NCBI RefSeq assembly: GCF_011397635.1
Contig: NC_064754.1
Coordinates: 29,120,543 to 29,184,542, forward strand
Origin: Epinephelus fuscoguttatus
Lineage: Eukaryota; Chordata; Actinopteri; Perciformes; Serranidae
Reading direction: 5' to 3'
Length of the DNA: 64,000 nucleotides
Part shown: positions 48,461 through 61,300 of the stretch, piece by piece
Numbering within the stretch: the stretch's first letter is position 1
Layout of the letters: each line of letters opens with the position of its first letter
Translations under genes and position numbers: made by a program
Notes under the pieces: generated by a model
What the model was told of the DNA's origin: nothing
The model's database searches: none
The model's input: only the letters and a program-made list of their open reading frames with translations

Positions 48461-48556
48461 ATGTCTGATAAGTTTAAAGAAAGGCAAGTTATTTACCATG
48501 GACAGTGTCATCATATGAATTTTTCCTCTTCTGTGAATCCACTCTGAAGCAAACAG
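48430..48556 (+). other. Probable 5' noncoding exon of calhm1 with an upstream reading frame
   Basis: The donor AACAG/GTAAGT after 48556 pairs well with an acceptor (CACTCCACAG) before 49710, giving a leader that reaches the calhm1 ATG at 49752. The exon contains a short frame, ATG 48461 to TGA 48547, 28 residues (MSDKFKERQVIYH...). The exon start is a guess. This rests on splice signals only. Confidence 0.4.
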
Positions 48557-49018
48557 GTAAGTGTTTGTGTGTTTGTGATGGTTTAGCAGAAAAGTCATAG
48601 TTCACCACGAGTATATAGTACTCTAACACCACTTTCTAATAAGTTACTCTTTATAAAGGGTTTATAATAGCTTTATTAACGGTAAATAAAGCTTTATATG
48701 ACAGTATTAAGCCATTAATATGAATGACTTTTGGACTGTCAGGTATTTTAAAGTTTATCTGGTTCTTGAACCTCCAATTTTTTGGAAAAAGGCTGCCGAG
48801 CATCTCAACCAAAACTTATAAACAACTTAATGTATTATTAAAAGACTCAGATTATTGTAAGCACCCTGTATTAATAAGTTATTTACACATAAATGATGAC
48901 TACATTTTGCTATAGGATTATTAGAAGGTGAGAAGCTCTTGGACCTTAGTGACCTTAGTTAGTGACTTATTAAGCAGACTTCTTGTTGTTGTTACTGTTC
49001 TTATTCATGACCTATGGA

Positions 49019-49020
<2 letters not shown>

Positions 49021-49092
<72 letters not shown>
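49021..49092. repeat. Compound TA/TG microsatellite
   Basis: A run of TA followed directly by a run of TG in the proposed calhm1 first intron. Confidence 0.95.
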
Positions 49093-49094
<2 letters not shown>

Positions 49095-49751
49095 CATCAC
49101 TTATATTTCTTTATTTATGTTTTATAAAGCACTAGTAAATACTTTATTAAACTAAATCAAGTGTATATAGCACATTTAAAAACATCCGCCATTGACCAAA
49201 GTGCTGTCACACAAATATAAAGCAATGTAAAATGTACACAAATATAACAGAATACTACTACTACACCTCCAAATGATCATTTGGGTAAATTATGCACCCC
49301 ATTTCATGTTGAATTTGGGAAGAAAACTTTGCTTTTCTCACATACCTCCACAGTGAATGCAGAGTGATGATGAATTGAAGTCAAAGAGGATTGCATTAAA
49401 CAACAGTACAACAATATCAAAACATCAGTTTACAAACTCTCAAACAATTTGTGCAGTATAATCAAAGTCTCATTTATCCAGTTGTATCCAGTGTTGTTTT
49501 TTGGTCCCTGTGGAGGCTTACAAGAAAAACAAAGTTTTCTTTCCAAATTCAACATAACACAGGGCGACAGATTGCTATATTAACCATAATTTGGGACGTG
49601 GTGAAGTATTTCTTTTGCACACTGGTTCAAGAGTCACTGTGCTGCGGTGCCTTGTCCACCACTGTTTCACTGATTGATTTGAAGCTTTCCATTGTACTTC
49701 ACTCCACAGATTTAATTCCATCTGAACCAAGGATCCACCACATCTCCCAAG

Positions 49752-52235
49752 ATGGATAAGTTTCGTATGATGTTCCAGTTCCTCCAGTCCAACCAGGAAT
49801 CCTTTATGAATGGGATCTGTGGTATCATGGCACTAGCCAGTGCACAGATGTACTCTGCCTTTGAGTTTAGCTGCCCCTGTATGCCAGAGTACAACTACAC
49901 CTATGGGATCGGACTGCTCTTTATTCCACCTATATGGTTCTTTCTGTTGGGTTTCGTGTTGAACAATAATGTGTCAGTGCTCGCAGAGGAGTGGAAAAGA
50001 CCCACAGGGAAGCGTGGCAAGGATCCAACAATCCTTCGCTACATGTTTTGCTCAATCACGCAGAGATCCTTGATAGCACCTGCGGTGTGGGTGTCTGTCA
50101 CTCTCATGGATGGGAAGAGCTTCCTCTGTGCGTTCAGCGTCAACCTGGACATTGACAGGTTTGGGAATTACAGTGTGATGACGGGGCTGTCAGAGACAGA
50201 GAAGATAAAACTGCTGGCGAGGATTCCATGCAAAGATCTATTTGAGCATCAGGAAATAAGAGTGGCAGCATCACGATACATCAAGTGTATATCACAGGTA
50301 GCCAGCTGACTTGGTTTCTCCACTTTACTGTGAATGTGTTTAATCTGAGGGGTCATTAGCTGGCATGCTTTGACAGAGACAGACCTGGAGACAATTAGAC
50401 CATTATAAAGTCAGGTAAATGGCCTGTTTGAATAACAGAAGTATAGGCAGATGATGACACTATGAGCTCCTGGGCTTGGGCGCGTAAAACTCCCCTCTAA
50501 CTTGCCACCTGAACCTTGGCAGGTACAGCATGTTGTTGTTTCATTCCAGTCTTGTCATGGTACAAAAAGCACAGTTGTAAATATTAAGGGCATCTGCAAT
50601 GTAAAGATTAGTATTAGTATAGTCAGATCAATCAGTTAATTTACATATGTATGGTAAGCATGGCCAAAAGTTGGAAACACTTCCAGCAGGCACTTCTCCA
50701 ACTTCATCACTGGACATGATGACTAAGCAAATTAAATTTTCCCTGCTTTATTCCTCTAAAACTGTAGTTAACTCAAATCTCCCCACCCGACTTGAGCCTT
50801 GCACTTTGAGATCACTGAAGTTTTCCCATTCGCTTATTAGAGTGAGAGATAAGCCTCTAAATTTATTATTCATGGAACTGGGACCTATTTCAATCCATCT
50901 AAAAAACACCCACACTGTTATTTAGGTCTTTGATCAGCCGAAGGGCAATTATACAGGCTTAAAAATAACGTCTTCTGAAAAGTCTATTGATGTACAGATT
51001 CTGTTAATGAGCAATGAAACTGTCAGGGAGCTCCTGGATTTGCTTTTTCGGTCACATGTTGGACTATTTGACCTCCGCTGTGCGAGAACAAAAACACAAG
51101 ATATAGTCCGATTCGATGTATTTTCAAGGAAGTAGATTTCGTTTCAACATTGGGAGGGGGGACACATATTGAACAGGGGCTTGGGGGTTGTCCACCATAA
51201 AACTTTGAGCATCAAACATCAAGCATCAAGCAGGGTGGTTCAGTGGTTAGCACTGTCGCCTCACACCAAGAGGGCTCCTAGTTCAAACCCAGGGTGGGGG
51301 GGGTCCCTTCTGTGCAGAGTTTGTCAGCGTGGGTTTTCTCTGGGTACTCCAGCTTCCTCCCACAGTCCAAAGACATGCAGGTTAATTGGTGACTCTAAAT
51401 TGTCCGTAGGTGTGAATGTGAGTGTGAATGGTTGTCTGTCTCTATGTGTCAGCCCTGTGATAGTCTGGTGACCTGTCCAGGATGTACCCTGCCTCTCGCC
51501 CAATGTCAGCTGGGATAGGCTCCAGCCCCCTGTGACCCCCAACAGGATAAGCAGTTACGGAAAATGAATGAATGAAAAGTTTTCTGCTACTTTCATGTTT
51601 TTAGTAGGGGAGACAAATGCACATTTAAGTACTGAGTGGGACGTGTCCCCTGCGTCCTAAATCTACACCTATGTATGTTTTCTTCATGTTGCCACACCAA
51701 TACATTTATCAATGTCTATATCTTACAGGCATGTGGATGGATGTTTCTGCTCATGATGACCTTCACGGCCTTCCTGATCCGAGCTATTCGACCTTGCTTC
51801 ACTCAAGCCGCCTTTCTCAAGACCAAGTACTGGTCTCACTACATTGACATTGAGCGCAAAGTGTTCGATGAGACCTGTAAAGAGCACGCCAAGAGTTTCG
51901 CCAAGGTTTGCATCCACCAGTACTTCGAGAACATCAGTGGGGAGATGCGCAGCCTCCACCACCACCACTCGAGAGACAGTGATGATGAAGACGAGGAGAA
52001 GAGGAGAAGCGACGAAGACAAGCTTCTGGGTATCAGGGCCCAGGATGATATGAATAAAATTTTATGGAACTGGCACACCTGTAAGCCAGCTCTGGCTCTG
52101 AGAAAGGACCAAATGGGTGGTGAGAACAATGGCAGACTGAATGGAGAAGCCAATGGAGCAGCGAATGGATTTGTAAAGGGACACACCCATGAGGTGGAGA
52201 AAAAGGAATGGGCAGTGTATTACAGTAAGGTCTGA
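49752..52235 (+). CDS. calhm1: CALHM1, calcium homeostasis modulator 1 (large-pore channel)
   Basis: Two coding exons, 49752-50297 and 51729-52235, total 1,053 nt, 350 residues (human 346). It begins [20 protein letters not shown], nearly identical to CALHM1, and ends in YYSKV where human has FSKV. Four membrane segments: about 20-36, 52-70, 104-120 and 183-200. The NNNVS motif at about 71-75 and the Asp of VTLMDGK at about 120, known in CALHM1 for calcium permeation and gating, are kept. CALHM1 forms voltage-gated ATP-release channels with CALHM3 in taste cells. [20 protein letters not shown] is the conserved cytoplasmic start. A His- and acid-rich stretch at about 257-281 is unlike the human tail. 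The intron holds a SINE nested in another repeat. Confidence 0.96.
51131..51672. mobile_element. Short DNA-transposon-like repeat containing a SINE
   Basis: The left part (TTTCGTTTCAACATTGGGAG, ACTTTGAGCATCAAACATCA) and right part (GCGTCCTAAATCTACACCTA) match the family at 7633-7895. Its middle is interrupted by the SINE at 51232-51575. Ends resemble TAGGTGTAGATTT inverted repeats. Confidence 0.5.
51232..51575 (+). mobile_element. tRNA-derived SINE, plus orientation
   Basis: The head GGTTCAGTGGTTAGCACTGT has an A-box-like form and TAGTTCAAACCC a B-box-like form. The body contains CTTCCTCCCACAGTCCAAAG and the tail ends in a GAATGAATGAA repeat. A second copy in the other orientation is at 60930-61253. 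Protein-like frames in it are artefacts. Confidence 0.75.
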
Positions 52236-53039
52236 AAAGTTCAACAGGACAAAGAGCAGCTTGGATTGGCTCGTCTTTTATTTTCAGTCAATTCGGGAAT
52301 CATTTTGTTTCTTTTTGTAATAGTAACTTGTCAAACTTAGTTGAATTAGAATGTTGATTAGTTGATTTATTTCAATGCCCAGATCATATTGATTATTATA
52401 TTACATTATATTGATTGATTTCAGTGCGGTATATAATTTGACTGATGGCACAATATGTTAGCATAATGACACTGTTAACATATTCCTGGTTCACATATAG
52501 TTCAGTTAACTAAAAAGATGTCAAGTTCTGGGTGTGTAGCCCAAAACCTGTTTGTTGTTTTTACTGTTGCCGCAACATTTTTATCTACAAGTCATGAATT
52601 ACTGAAAACAAACTCTGCCACAGCTCTCTGAGGGACAGAGCTTGGCAAAAATCTAAAGTCTGTAAATTCTAGGCAGCAAACATAGAGCTGATGATATGAT
52701 CAGGCTGATAGTGAAGCATTATTACAGCCCACAGGAGAGTTCTCGTGATATATTAACACTAGTGAATGTTTGTGTTGCCCTCCAGTGCAGAGACACCATA
52801 AATATCCCCGGGGCACAAAGCAAAGTGTTAACGTGTGTCATGTAGCCTAAGCAAAGAGAAGAGCCTCATGCACTTTCAGCCCTTGCTGCTCTCTGCTTTA
52901 AAGAAAGACTACATCACCTTTAATAGAAGAAAAACACAATCTTTCTCTTACAAGTCAAGACTTTAATTAGCAAGCAATAAAACACTCACTGCTTAATTCA
53001 ATACACTCATAAGTTTTGCTGCTACAGTCTTGTTCTGTC
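52236..53039. other. calhm1 3' untranslated region and flank
   Basis: No gene is seen. An AATAAA at about 52976 is the nearest candidate polyadenylation signal. Confidence 0.4.
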
Positions 53040-53840
53040 TGGTATGACCATAGATTTATAATAATACCTAGACACCGAACACCAAGATGACGCTTCTTCA
53101 TTCCAGTGGAGTTGCTCACTTGGTGCATATGCTGAAAAAAAATTCTAACTTCTGGGTTTACTTCCGTGGTATTCGGCCCACTGAATATGCACAGTAGTTT
53201 TTATCCTGCTGGCCCTGACGTACCTATACCTCCATGGATCCAAAATACATAATAGAAAGAGTCTTAATTGACCTTATTCGCAGTTTGAGGTGTCCTGTCA
53301 ACAGTTTTACAGACGTCTCTTTTATAATGGTGGGCTTATGGGGAAAGGCTTTGTGGTCACCAGGGTATTTTCCCACTGGGAAAAACTGGCTGCAAGGCTG
53401 AGCTGTACTTTTGGCAGCCTGGGTATGACCATGTTAGCTAACGTTAGCTAACATTAGCTAGCTAGATAATGCTGTGTAACTGACATAAATGAGTCCCGTT
53501 TCAGACTTTGTGGCACTTCCATATGTACGCTACTGTTACACTACATTTTATCATTTAATATGATCCTGTAACAAACACTTGTGGCCACCATAGACGACAT
53601 AAAATAATGGGTGTAGCTTTCGTGACGTCACCCATTGGTTTGTGGACTTGAAGCTTTGAGTTTAGCATTTTGGAATACGCAATTTTTTTTTTTTTTGGAG
53701 CCAGAAGTGACCTTATTTGGACGAGAGGGTGGAGCTGTAGAGGAGCAAGGGGTGGATCTGACTTATAGACTGTAGTGACACCTCACAGTCTGTCACTGAA
53801 GAGGCCCCGCATTTACATATGTGTAACTCTAAGTCTTAAT
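53040..53840. repeat. Dispersed teleost repeat
   Basis: GTGACGTCACCCATTGGTTT, GGACTTGAAGCTTTGAGTTT and TTGGAGCCAGAAGTGACC are phrases I recognise as recurring in teleost genomes. An AGCT-palindrome block, TTAGCTAACGTTAGCTAAC, lies at about 53432-53450. The edges are approximate and the class is unknown. Confidence 0.45.
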
Positions 53841-54169
53841 TAAATGTAAATGAGTGAGATATATAAAAATTTGTCCCCCACGCAGTTGTCATGAATGTTG
53901 AAATTAGCAATAGAGACCAAAACTTTTTTGGCACCAGACTTTAAGTATGTTTATTTCTTTTGACATCTGTGTCTATGGAGATTGACTCGCTTCCGGAGCC
54001 AGTCTCAAGTGGCCATCAAAGGAACTGCAGTATTTGGCACTTGTGCGTTTGCTTTATTTTTCAGCCCTGGAAGTTGCCGCTAGGTGGCCACAGTGGTTCC
54101 TGCTCACCTAAAGTTACATATTTTCTTTAATGTAACATTGAAGCTCACAGTTTAATTGACCTCAGACAA

Positions 54170-54560
54170 ACATGGCCCTTTTCCATGCACATGTGCCGCC
54201 TTGATTTGACTCAGCTTGGCTCGGTTTGACAACCTGTCAGCTCAGCATGGCAGGGATTTGCATCTTCATTACAACAGGACGACTGGCTTGAAGGTGTGTT
54301 TTTAGCTGATGATGCAATTGTGCTTGTGAACCAACGAAACGTTTTTCTGTCTGCCCCACTGGTGTTGCTGTGGTCGACAACTTTTAGTACTGTTGTCAGA
54401 GTTGCAAGCAGGGTTTGTGTTTCATCCGCAAACCGAACGCTTGCCTATGATGTATCTGTTGTGTTTGGCAAAAGCAGTGGAGGCTACTGAATCGACCTGT
54501 GATGTTGATGCTCAATAATGATGCCAAAGCCCATCTGATGTCACCGCAACCCACTTAGAT
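54170..54560. repeat. Probable dispersed repeat
   Basis: CCCTTTTCCATGCACATGTG, CTCAGCTTGGCTCGGTTTGA and CATTACAACAGGACG resemble the left part of a teleost element whose copies begin near a TTTTCCATTACAGGTACC-like sequence. Strongly diverged here. Confidence 0.35.
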
Positions 54561-56159
54561 GTGGTCAGCTGTGTTTGGGCCTGACTCCAGAGATGGCCCA
54601 TCTCTGGTGTGACTGTGCACATTTAAACTCACAAAGAAAATGAGCATCAATAAGACATGGTTTGACAGTAAGAGGTGCCAACAGAAACACCCAAATACTT
54701 TGCATGTAGTCTGACTCACTGGATGTAGACTGTGGGTATAAGCCTGCCAATGACTAGCTATTTTATCTGGTATTCTCCCCTTCTGTTACCTTTGAGCTAC
54801 CATTTTGCGATCCTGGGCTTGGCACTGTTGAGGACAACTGAGATTGGTTTAGAGAAATACAAACAACCCAGAGTGTTTTGTACTCTTCTACCAGAATGAT
54901 GACAGGAGCTTTCAGACCTTTCTTGAGCACTGACACAGTGCTGTGGAGATAGGTCCGGATACAAGAGACTACTCTGTCATTACTGGCCCATGTAACAAGG
55001 GTTTATCAGTATTATTAGAATCATAGAAAAACATTTGTACAATGTCAGTTTATTTAGCTTTAAAGCACATTTCTGGCCTTTTGTCTTGTTATCAGCAGAT
55101 AAACCTACAATCAGGCAAACCTATGATTTATGCAAAACAAAAGGTTGGGACAGCCAAAAAGATTTCCATGTCACTAAGAAAACAAGGCCAAGATTTGCAT
55201 CTCGCTCGCTCATTTTGTAGCTCAGCTTCATCACTCAAGCGTTGAGGAATTGTCTTCCACTACTGGTTTGAAAAATCCTTCTCAGTATCTTTCATCACAG
55301 CCAATGTGCAGCCTATAACCTCTGAGCATTTTCACGTTGTGTATTTATCTTGAAGAAGCTGTTGATACAATGATGTTTTCATCATATTTCACAAGAGGGC
55401 GTGCTGTTAACAAAACCACCATCTTTCACATGCCAACAATGACAACACAAGCCTGTAGCTACCACACTCATGTCATTTGATTCCCAAACCCGTAAACAAC
55501 CAACAGCGCATGCAGTGTATTATGGACTGTGTTTATGCTCATGCATCTGTGCGGTCCATCCAGCTGTTCCTCAGCATCCAGCAGTAATGTCATTACTAGA
55601 GCAGGAGGGGGGAGGTGGAGGAGGAGGGTGAATGAAAATGGCATGGATCCCATTGAAGCCTCCACTCCTCCCTCCCTCCCTCCCCCTGGGGATTGGTGAG
55701 GCAGCACTCCCCTTGACCGTGTCACAGCTCGCCCAGTAGCTCAGCAGCTGTCCTCTCCCCCAGTGAATTGGCAGCCAGGGCTGCTGGTGTGGGGGTTGAC
55801 GTCTTTGTCCAGGATGTGACTTTGCTCTCTCCCTACTTTTCTTGCTTCCTGCTTTGACAGATACCTCTTTCCTGCTCTGCAAAGGAGTGACATGATGTTT
55901 ATATATAGATCAAACAAAGCAAACATGAATAATAATCTGCTGTGGCTCCAAAAATACAGCCTGAGTGCGCGCAAAGGAGGGACATGGTGATTGAGGTTGC
56001 ATCATCTTTTCTTTTGCTGACCACAACTGCACACAAATGGCTTTGTTTCGTGGTTGTCAGGACATCAGCCGTGCGCATGTTGCTGGCCGGGGCCTCCCTC
56101 GACTTTGCTGCAAATGTCTCTCTCCTCTCTCCTCTTTCCCTCTCACATATACATGCACC
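54561..56159. other. Intergenic sequence upstream of rnf122
   Basis: No coding region was recognised. Purine/pyrimidine-biased CCTCCCTCCC tracts occur at about 55660-55690. Confidence 0.4.
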
Positions 56160-56169
56160 GGGGTGTGCG

Positions 56170-56183
56170 CACACAGACACACA

Positions 56184-56218
<35 letters not shown>
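56170..56218. repeat. CA microsatellite
   Basis: A CA run upstream of the rnf122 leader. It creates spurious reading frames in several phases. Confidence 0.9.
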
Positions 56219-56469
56219 CAGCATGCTTGCAGGCGCCCTATTCGTCAGTGTCGGGCTCATTCTGCCTTCCTTCTGCCTACAGATTGGAGGACAGAGGTAG
56301 CGAGGGAGGGCTGAGGGAGAGGAGAGTTGCGAGGCAAAACGGCTGGTCACATGAGCACAGATCTGTTTACAAACCCAAGGCAGAGCAGGAGCAGGAGCAG
56401 GAGCAAGAGGAGGAAGGGGAAAGGCGAATTCGCAGGCTCTCTCTGAGCACCATTATGGATTGAAAGAGG

Positions 56470-57606
56470 AAGAGGGGAAAGCCTGCCATGACAAAGCCAG
56501 CTGGAGGTGGGAGAGTCTGAACACGACACACGCAGACACACTCCTTCACACATACACACACACACACACACACTGCCTTTTGTCTGTTTTTTTTTTTCTC
56601 AATTGAAGGAGCAGATGGTTAGAGGGAGAGTAGGATCCCCCCCTACGCACACACACACATGCACTAACTGACACACAAACACACCCTCACCAGCAGAAAC
56701 AGCAAACCCAGCTATAGAGGAGTGTTGTTGACTGCATGGAGCTGTCCTCACTTTGTTTGGGCTCTGGTGGACGCACATCTCTGCCTCTTATACTGAGGAG
56801 GAATACCCACTGCAAGATCAGAGGACTGGAGGAGGAGACAACAGAGGAGAAGGGGATGAGACTTGTGAAAATCCTCTGTTAAAAAAAGCAGCTTTGGGAG
56901 GAAGACAAAGCACAGACTAATGCCAGATAATTACCTTCACTGGACGAGGACTGTCATTTTGAGCGGTGGATGTCACTGAATTTGGCGAGGGGGACGACAC
57001 TGCAGACGCAGAGTGAAGTCAAGGAGGCCCCCTTTTTCTGCTGGAAATGTAAGTATTTCCTGTTACCAAGCAGCCTGTGTTGTTTGTGACATTTTGGACT
57101 TGAGTGAGATGCAGCTCCTCACAATAACAACTCCTGAATAACACATGGTGTGAAGCAGCTGAAAAACAATCATTTCTTGTCAACAAGATTTCTTTGTTTC
57201 TTCCCCTCTCTCTCTCTCTCTCTCTCCCTCCCTTGATGACATCATTCTCACTGGGATCCAGGAGCACATGATGTCTTCAGTCCTGGTCCAAACCCCAGTC
57301 CCAAATCTCCCAATCTTTACACGGAGTGGTTAATCCAGATTTGGGAATGCTGGGCTGCACAGACTGCTGAGCCACACGAAACCGCACCCTCGAGGATTTG
57401 TGGAATCTGAGCAAATCTGAAGATCTTGATGGTTGTTTTTGGGGGAGCTGACACAACCCAACAAAGGAGAGACCCAGCTCAGAGAGACTGAATCCAGGCT
57501 CCACACAAATCCAGTGTCCGGAGCTCCTGCCCACGAGTTTGGCTCCCCTCCAGCCTCCTCCTGACAGGGCCTGAATTTACTGCTGCTGTCCTGGGAGTCA
57601 AATTTC
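56470..57606 (+). promoter_or_regulatory. Probable rnf122 promoter and 5' untranslated sequence
   Basis: Short CA runs (about 56548-56572) and GAGGA-rich sequence precede a good donor, GGAAAT/GTAAGT, at 57049. An untranslated first exon ending at 57048 and a second leader exon running into the coding start at 57607 would fit. No TATA box was fixed. Confidence 0.35.
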
Positions 57607-58206
57607 ATGCAACCATTCCAATGGTGTAACGGTAAGTGAGTGGCTTTCTCTGCCGTCTGCCAAATACACAGGAGGTGGTGGCACGTGTGTTTACTTGTAT
57701 CTCATAAACTTAGTCGCTGGCTGCTGGCTTATGGGATCCACATAATGGCATGTCAAATGGTAGATTACTGAGAGAGAGCGAAGGCCTCGGTAGAAAATCC
57801 ATATAATTCAAGGTCATGTTTGTTTGACAGCCGTGACAGCTGAACTTATTCTCTAACGTGACTCCTGTTTTGTTACTGTGTACTGATTTTGCAGTAATAA
57901 TCATGTCTCTCATTATGCTACCCGAGGTCTCCCCTACACTAAGTACCCCTTGTAAATCCCCCAACCACCCAGCCATGTCAAATTATCCACCCCATACCCC
58001 CCACAGTGTGCAAGCTGTACCCATTCATTCACCCTAAAAGAGAGACACATGGACATTTACAGGCTGGCAAAGAACATCCTTGATGCAAATTAATAGGAAC
58101 ACATGTGGCCTGTGGAAGTGGGGCTTCCTCTGCTATTGTTTTACCAAATGGTCCTTTAGTCCCCAGAGTTCAATCTGTTTAATATACCCCACCCCCTGCC
58201 ACCTGC

Positions 58207-58246
<40 letters not shown>

Positions 58247-58291
58247 TCAGACAGACACCACACGCCTCTACCCATCCATCCCCCAGAGCTG

Positions 58292-58354
<63 letters not shown>

Positions 58355-61300
58355 ACCAGTCACCTCTATAGAGTCTGTGGAACAGATGGTAGTGTGGCGG
58401 AAGTGGTGTCTGTCCTCCATGTTTGTCTTGTTCACAGCCAATTAACGCGCAGTCCTATGAGCGCCTCAGTTGCCACCACAGTGCCAGCCACAGCTCCCCT
58501 GGGCGCACCTGCATCCAGACAAACACATTACATTGAGCGCCTCACATAATATTTTATAAAACCCTTGATTGTGTGGAGACAAGCCAGAGTGCCACATACT
58601 CACTGTCAAGCAAACATATGGTGACGTTTTTGAGTCTGTTGGCAGCCAGAGACTCAAAACCTGTGATGGTACTTACAATTTATTTTCTAGTTAATGAACA
58701 AACAATGATCTCCTAATTCTCGGCAGTGATTCCTTTTTTTTCTTCAGTGTACATTAAATGCAAATAAAAATCATGGCTAACTTTTTTCTTGACAAAGGAA
58801 AATGATTTTCACACATCTCAAGAGCTAACATGCTCTCTGACCTCACAACAGTGCAACTGTCTGTACAAATTCCAACATCTAAAGCGGTGACATTCAAGTT
58901 CTGGCCTGTAAGGATGCTGGGTGGCCCACCTGCGATTTCCTAATTCACAATAAAAATAGATTCAGTCACACTCTGCCAGTGCATATGTAGAATCAAAATA
59001 GAGCTTATTTATGCAAAAAAAAAGTGCAGGCAGAGGATCCCCCACACCCACGACAGAGGTCGAGGTTAATTATTTATATATTTATTACTATTGTTAATTA
59101 ACTGGCCCCCAGCTTCCTGTCATTTTACAAAAGTACAAGCAAGTAAAGCAAGTTGAGCATCTCTGGTCTAAAGTCTATGCTCCCAATTTAGACTTGCACT
59201 GTCAATGCTACAGCTGAACACTGTGGATCTTGGGGAAGTTTTTTTGCCTTTTATGACCGTTTTATTTTAGTAGTTCTGTATTTTGAGAGTGAATATGCCA
59301 TTTAAAAAACCGAGGCTGTAAACAACTAAAAATACAGAGCCCTATAAATACCGAGGTGTTGATGTTAACTGTCATGATAGTTCAACAGAATGACAGCGAC
59401 TCCTCCACATTTACACGTGCAGGAAATTAAAGAGGAAGAAGATTTATCAGACGTGCCGAAGCTAACATGTTGGAGTCTTAACCCTACAAGGTAACAGTTT
59501 AAGTGTGTGTCAAGTGCGTAATCTATATCTACAAATGTCTTCCTGCCAGGATGCCTGTGTGGTTTGGGTTCTCAGCGCTCTGAACACTACTGCAGCATGA
59601 CGTCTGACATCTATCACCTCCCGCTCAATGTGTACGTCATTGTGCTGGGCATCGGCCTCTTTGTCTTCATGCTCAGCCTCATCTTCTGCTGCTACCTGTT
59701 CAGGTAGGTGGGGGAGGTTTGGGAGGAAGGTGGACTGGGGTGAAAAGCAGGGGAGACAGTGAGGAAGCCAATGAGAAAAGTGGAGAAAAAGCAGGAAGTA
59801 CAAAAGGAGAAGTGACATTACAGCAAGTGGGTAACACAGTTATAGAGGCAATTTGAACAAGCATTGCAACACAGTGTGCCACAGCAGTGAACTCAAAACT
59901 GGCCTTGTAATGAGATCCTAATACTGTCTGTGATGATAGCAGCAATCATGATGAATATTTATGGAGCCTGGCGAAGCTGCCAAAGTTGCTACGCATAGTA
60001 TATAATTGTTTCAAGAAAAACAACATCAATCTATGCTGGTAGGCTATTTGTGTATATATACATGTGAAATAATACAACAAAAGGAAAGCTATATAATAAA
60101 AAAAACAACCAGTGATATAGAAGTAGACTGATAAATAAAACTCACTATATGCCACCTGCACCAACATCAGACAGTGGACAAAGTTAGCGACAAACTAGCT
60201 GACTAGCTAGCTAGACCAAAACAGAGCTATAAAGAGAGTGAATATTGGACTCACATTCATCAGGGGGACACAAACCTCAAAATGAATAATGTTGCTGCAT
60301 ATCTGCTGGATTTGTACATAAGAAACGATCATGTTCATCAAATCAACGTCAGAGGGTGATATTAACCTAAAATTGTATTCACAGCTTGTTGCGCTGCCCC
60401 CATGTGGCCAAAAAAACAAATAATGCACATGTAAATATCACATTTAATGAACCCTCAACTACAGATTAATGACATGTGTTTATTCTAAAAAAAAATGACA
60501 CAAAAATAAACAAATATATCATTATCAGATTTTTCCAAAATACTGATGAATATTGGCCTGAAAAGTGTGTAATTAGTCAGGCTTTAGGAGTGATATAAAT
60601 AAAAATGTAATCAATTGATGTATAAAGGGCTAACAAGTCTTTATAAATGTATATGTGTCACTTCCTCCACAGAAATTAGACTGTGCTGGCTTAAAGACGG
60701 TTTCACATTTGACAACATAAATATTCTAAATGGGTCCTTTTGTATATACCAAATCACAATGCTTGTTTACAACAATTTTAGGGTGGAAATGTACATTAAA
60801 TGATGTGGCTGTGAGCAAACACCTCAGTTGATTAGTTGTTAGTAGGGGTGAGGGAAAAAATCAATACAGCATAGTATCACAATATTTTTGGGTGTCAATA
60901 TCGTATCATCACACAGTGTCAAGAATCTTCATCTTGAGGGTCGCGGGGGGGGCTGGAGCCTATCCCAGCTGACATCGGGCGAGAGGCAGGGTACACCCTG
61001 GACAGGTCGCCAGACTATCACAGGGCTGACACATAGAGACAAACAACCATTCACACTCACATTCACACCTATGGACAATTTAGAGTTATCAATTAACCTA
61101 GTCCCCAATCTGCATGTCTTTGGACTGTGGGAGGAAGCCGGAGTACCCGGAGAGAACCCACGCTGGCACGGGGAGAACATGCAAACTCCGCACAGAAGGG
61201 CTCCCACGCCCGGGATCGAACCGGCAACCCTGTTGCTGTGAGGCGACAGTGCTAGTGTCAAGAATCTTTTTTTTTTATTATTTAAGTTGTTAACATTACA

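Noticed and set aside
55899-56573. Several overlapping frames of poly-Cys-Val or poly-His-Thr
   Set aside because: They are translations of CA microsatellites in different phases.
58080-58445. 121-residue frame on the plus strand
   Set aside because: Mostly CA-repeat translation within an rnf122 intron.
60888-61261. Protein-like frames on both strands (for example [13 protein letters not shown])
   Set aside because: They are translations of a tRNA-derived SINE; the same frames occur in the copy at 51232-51575.
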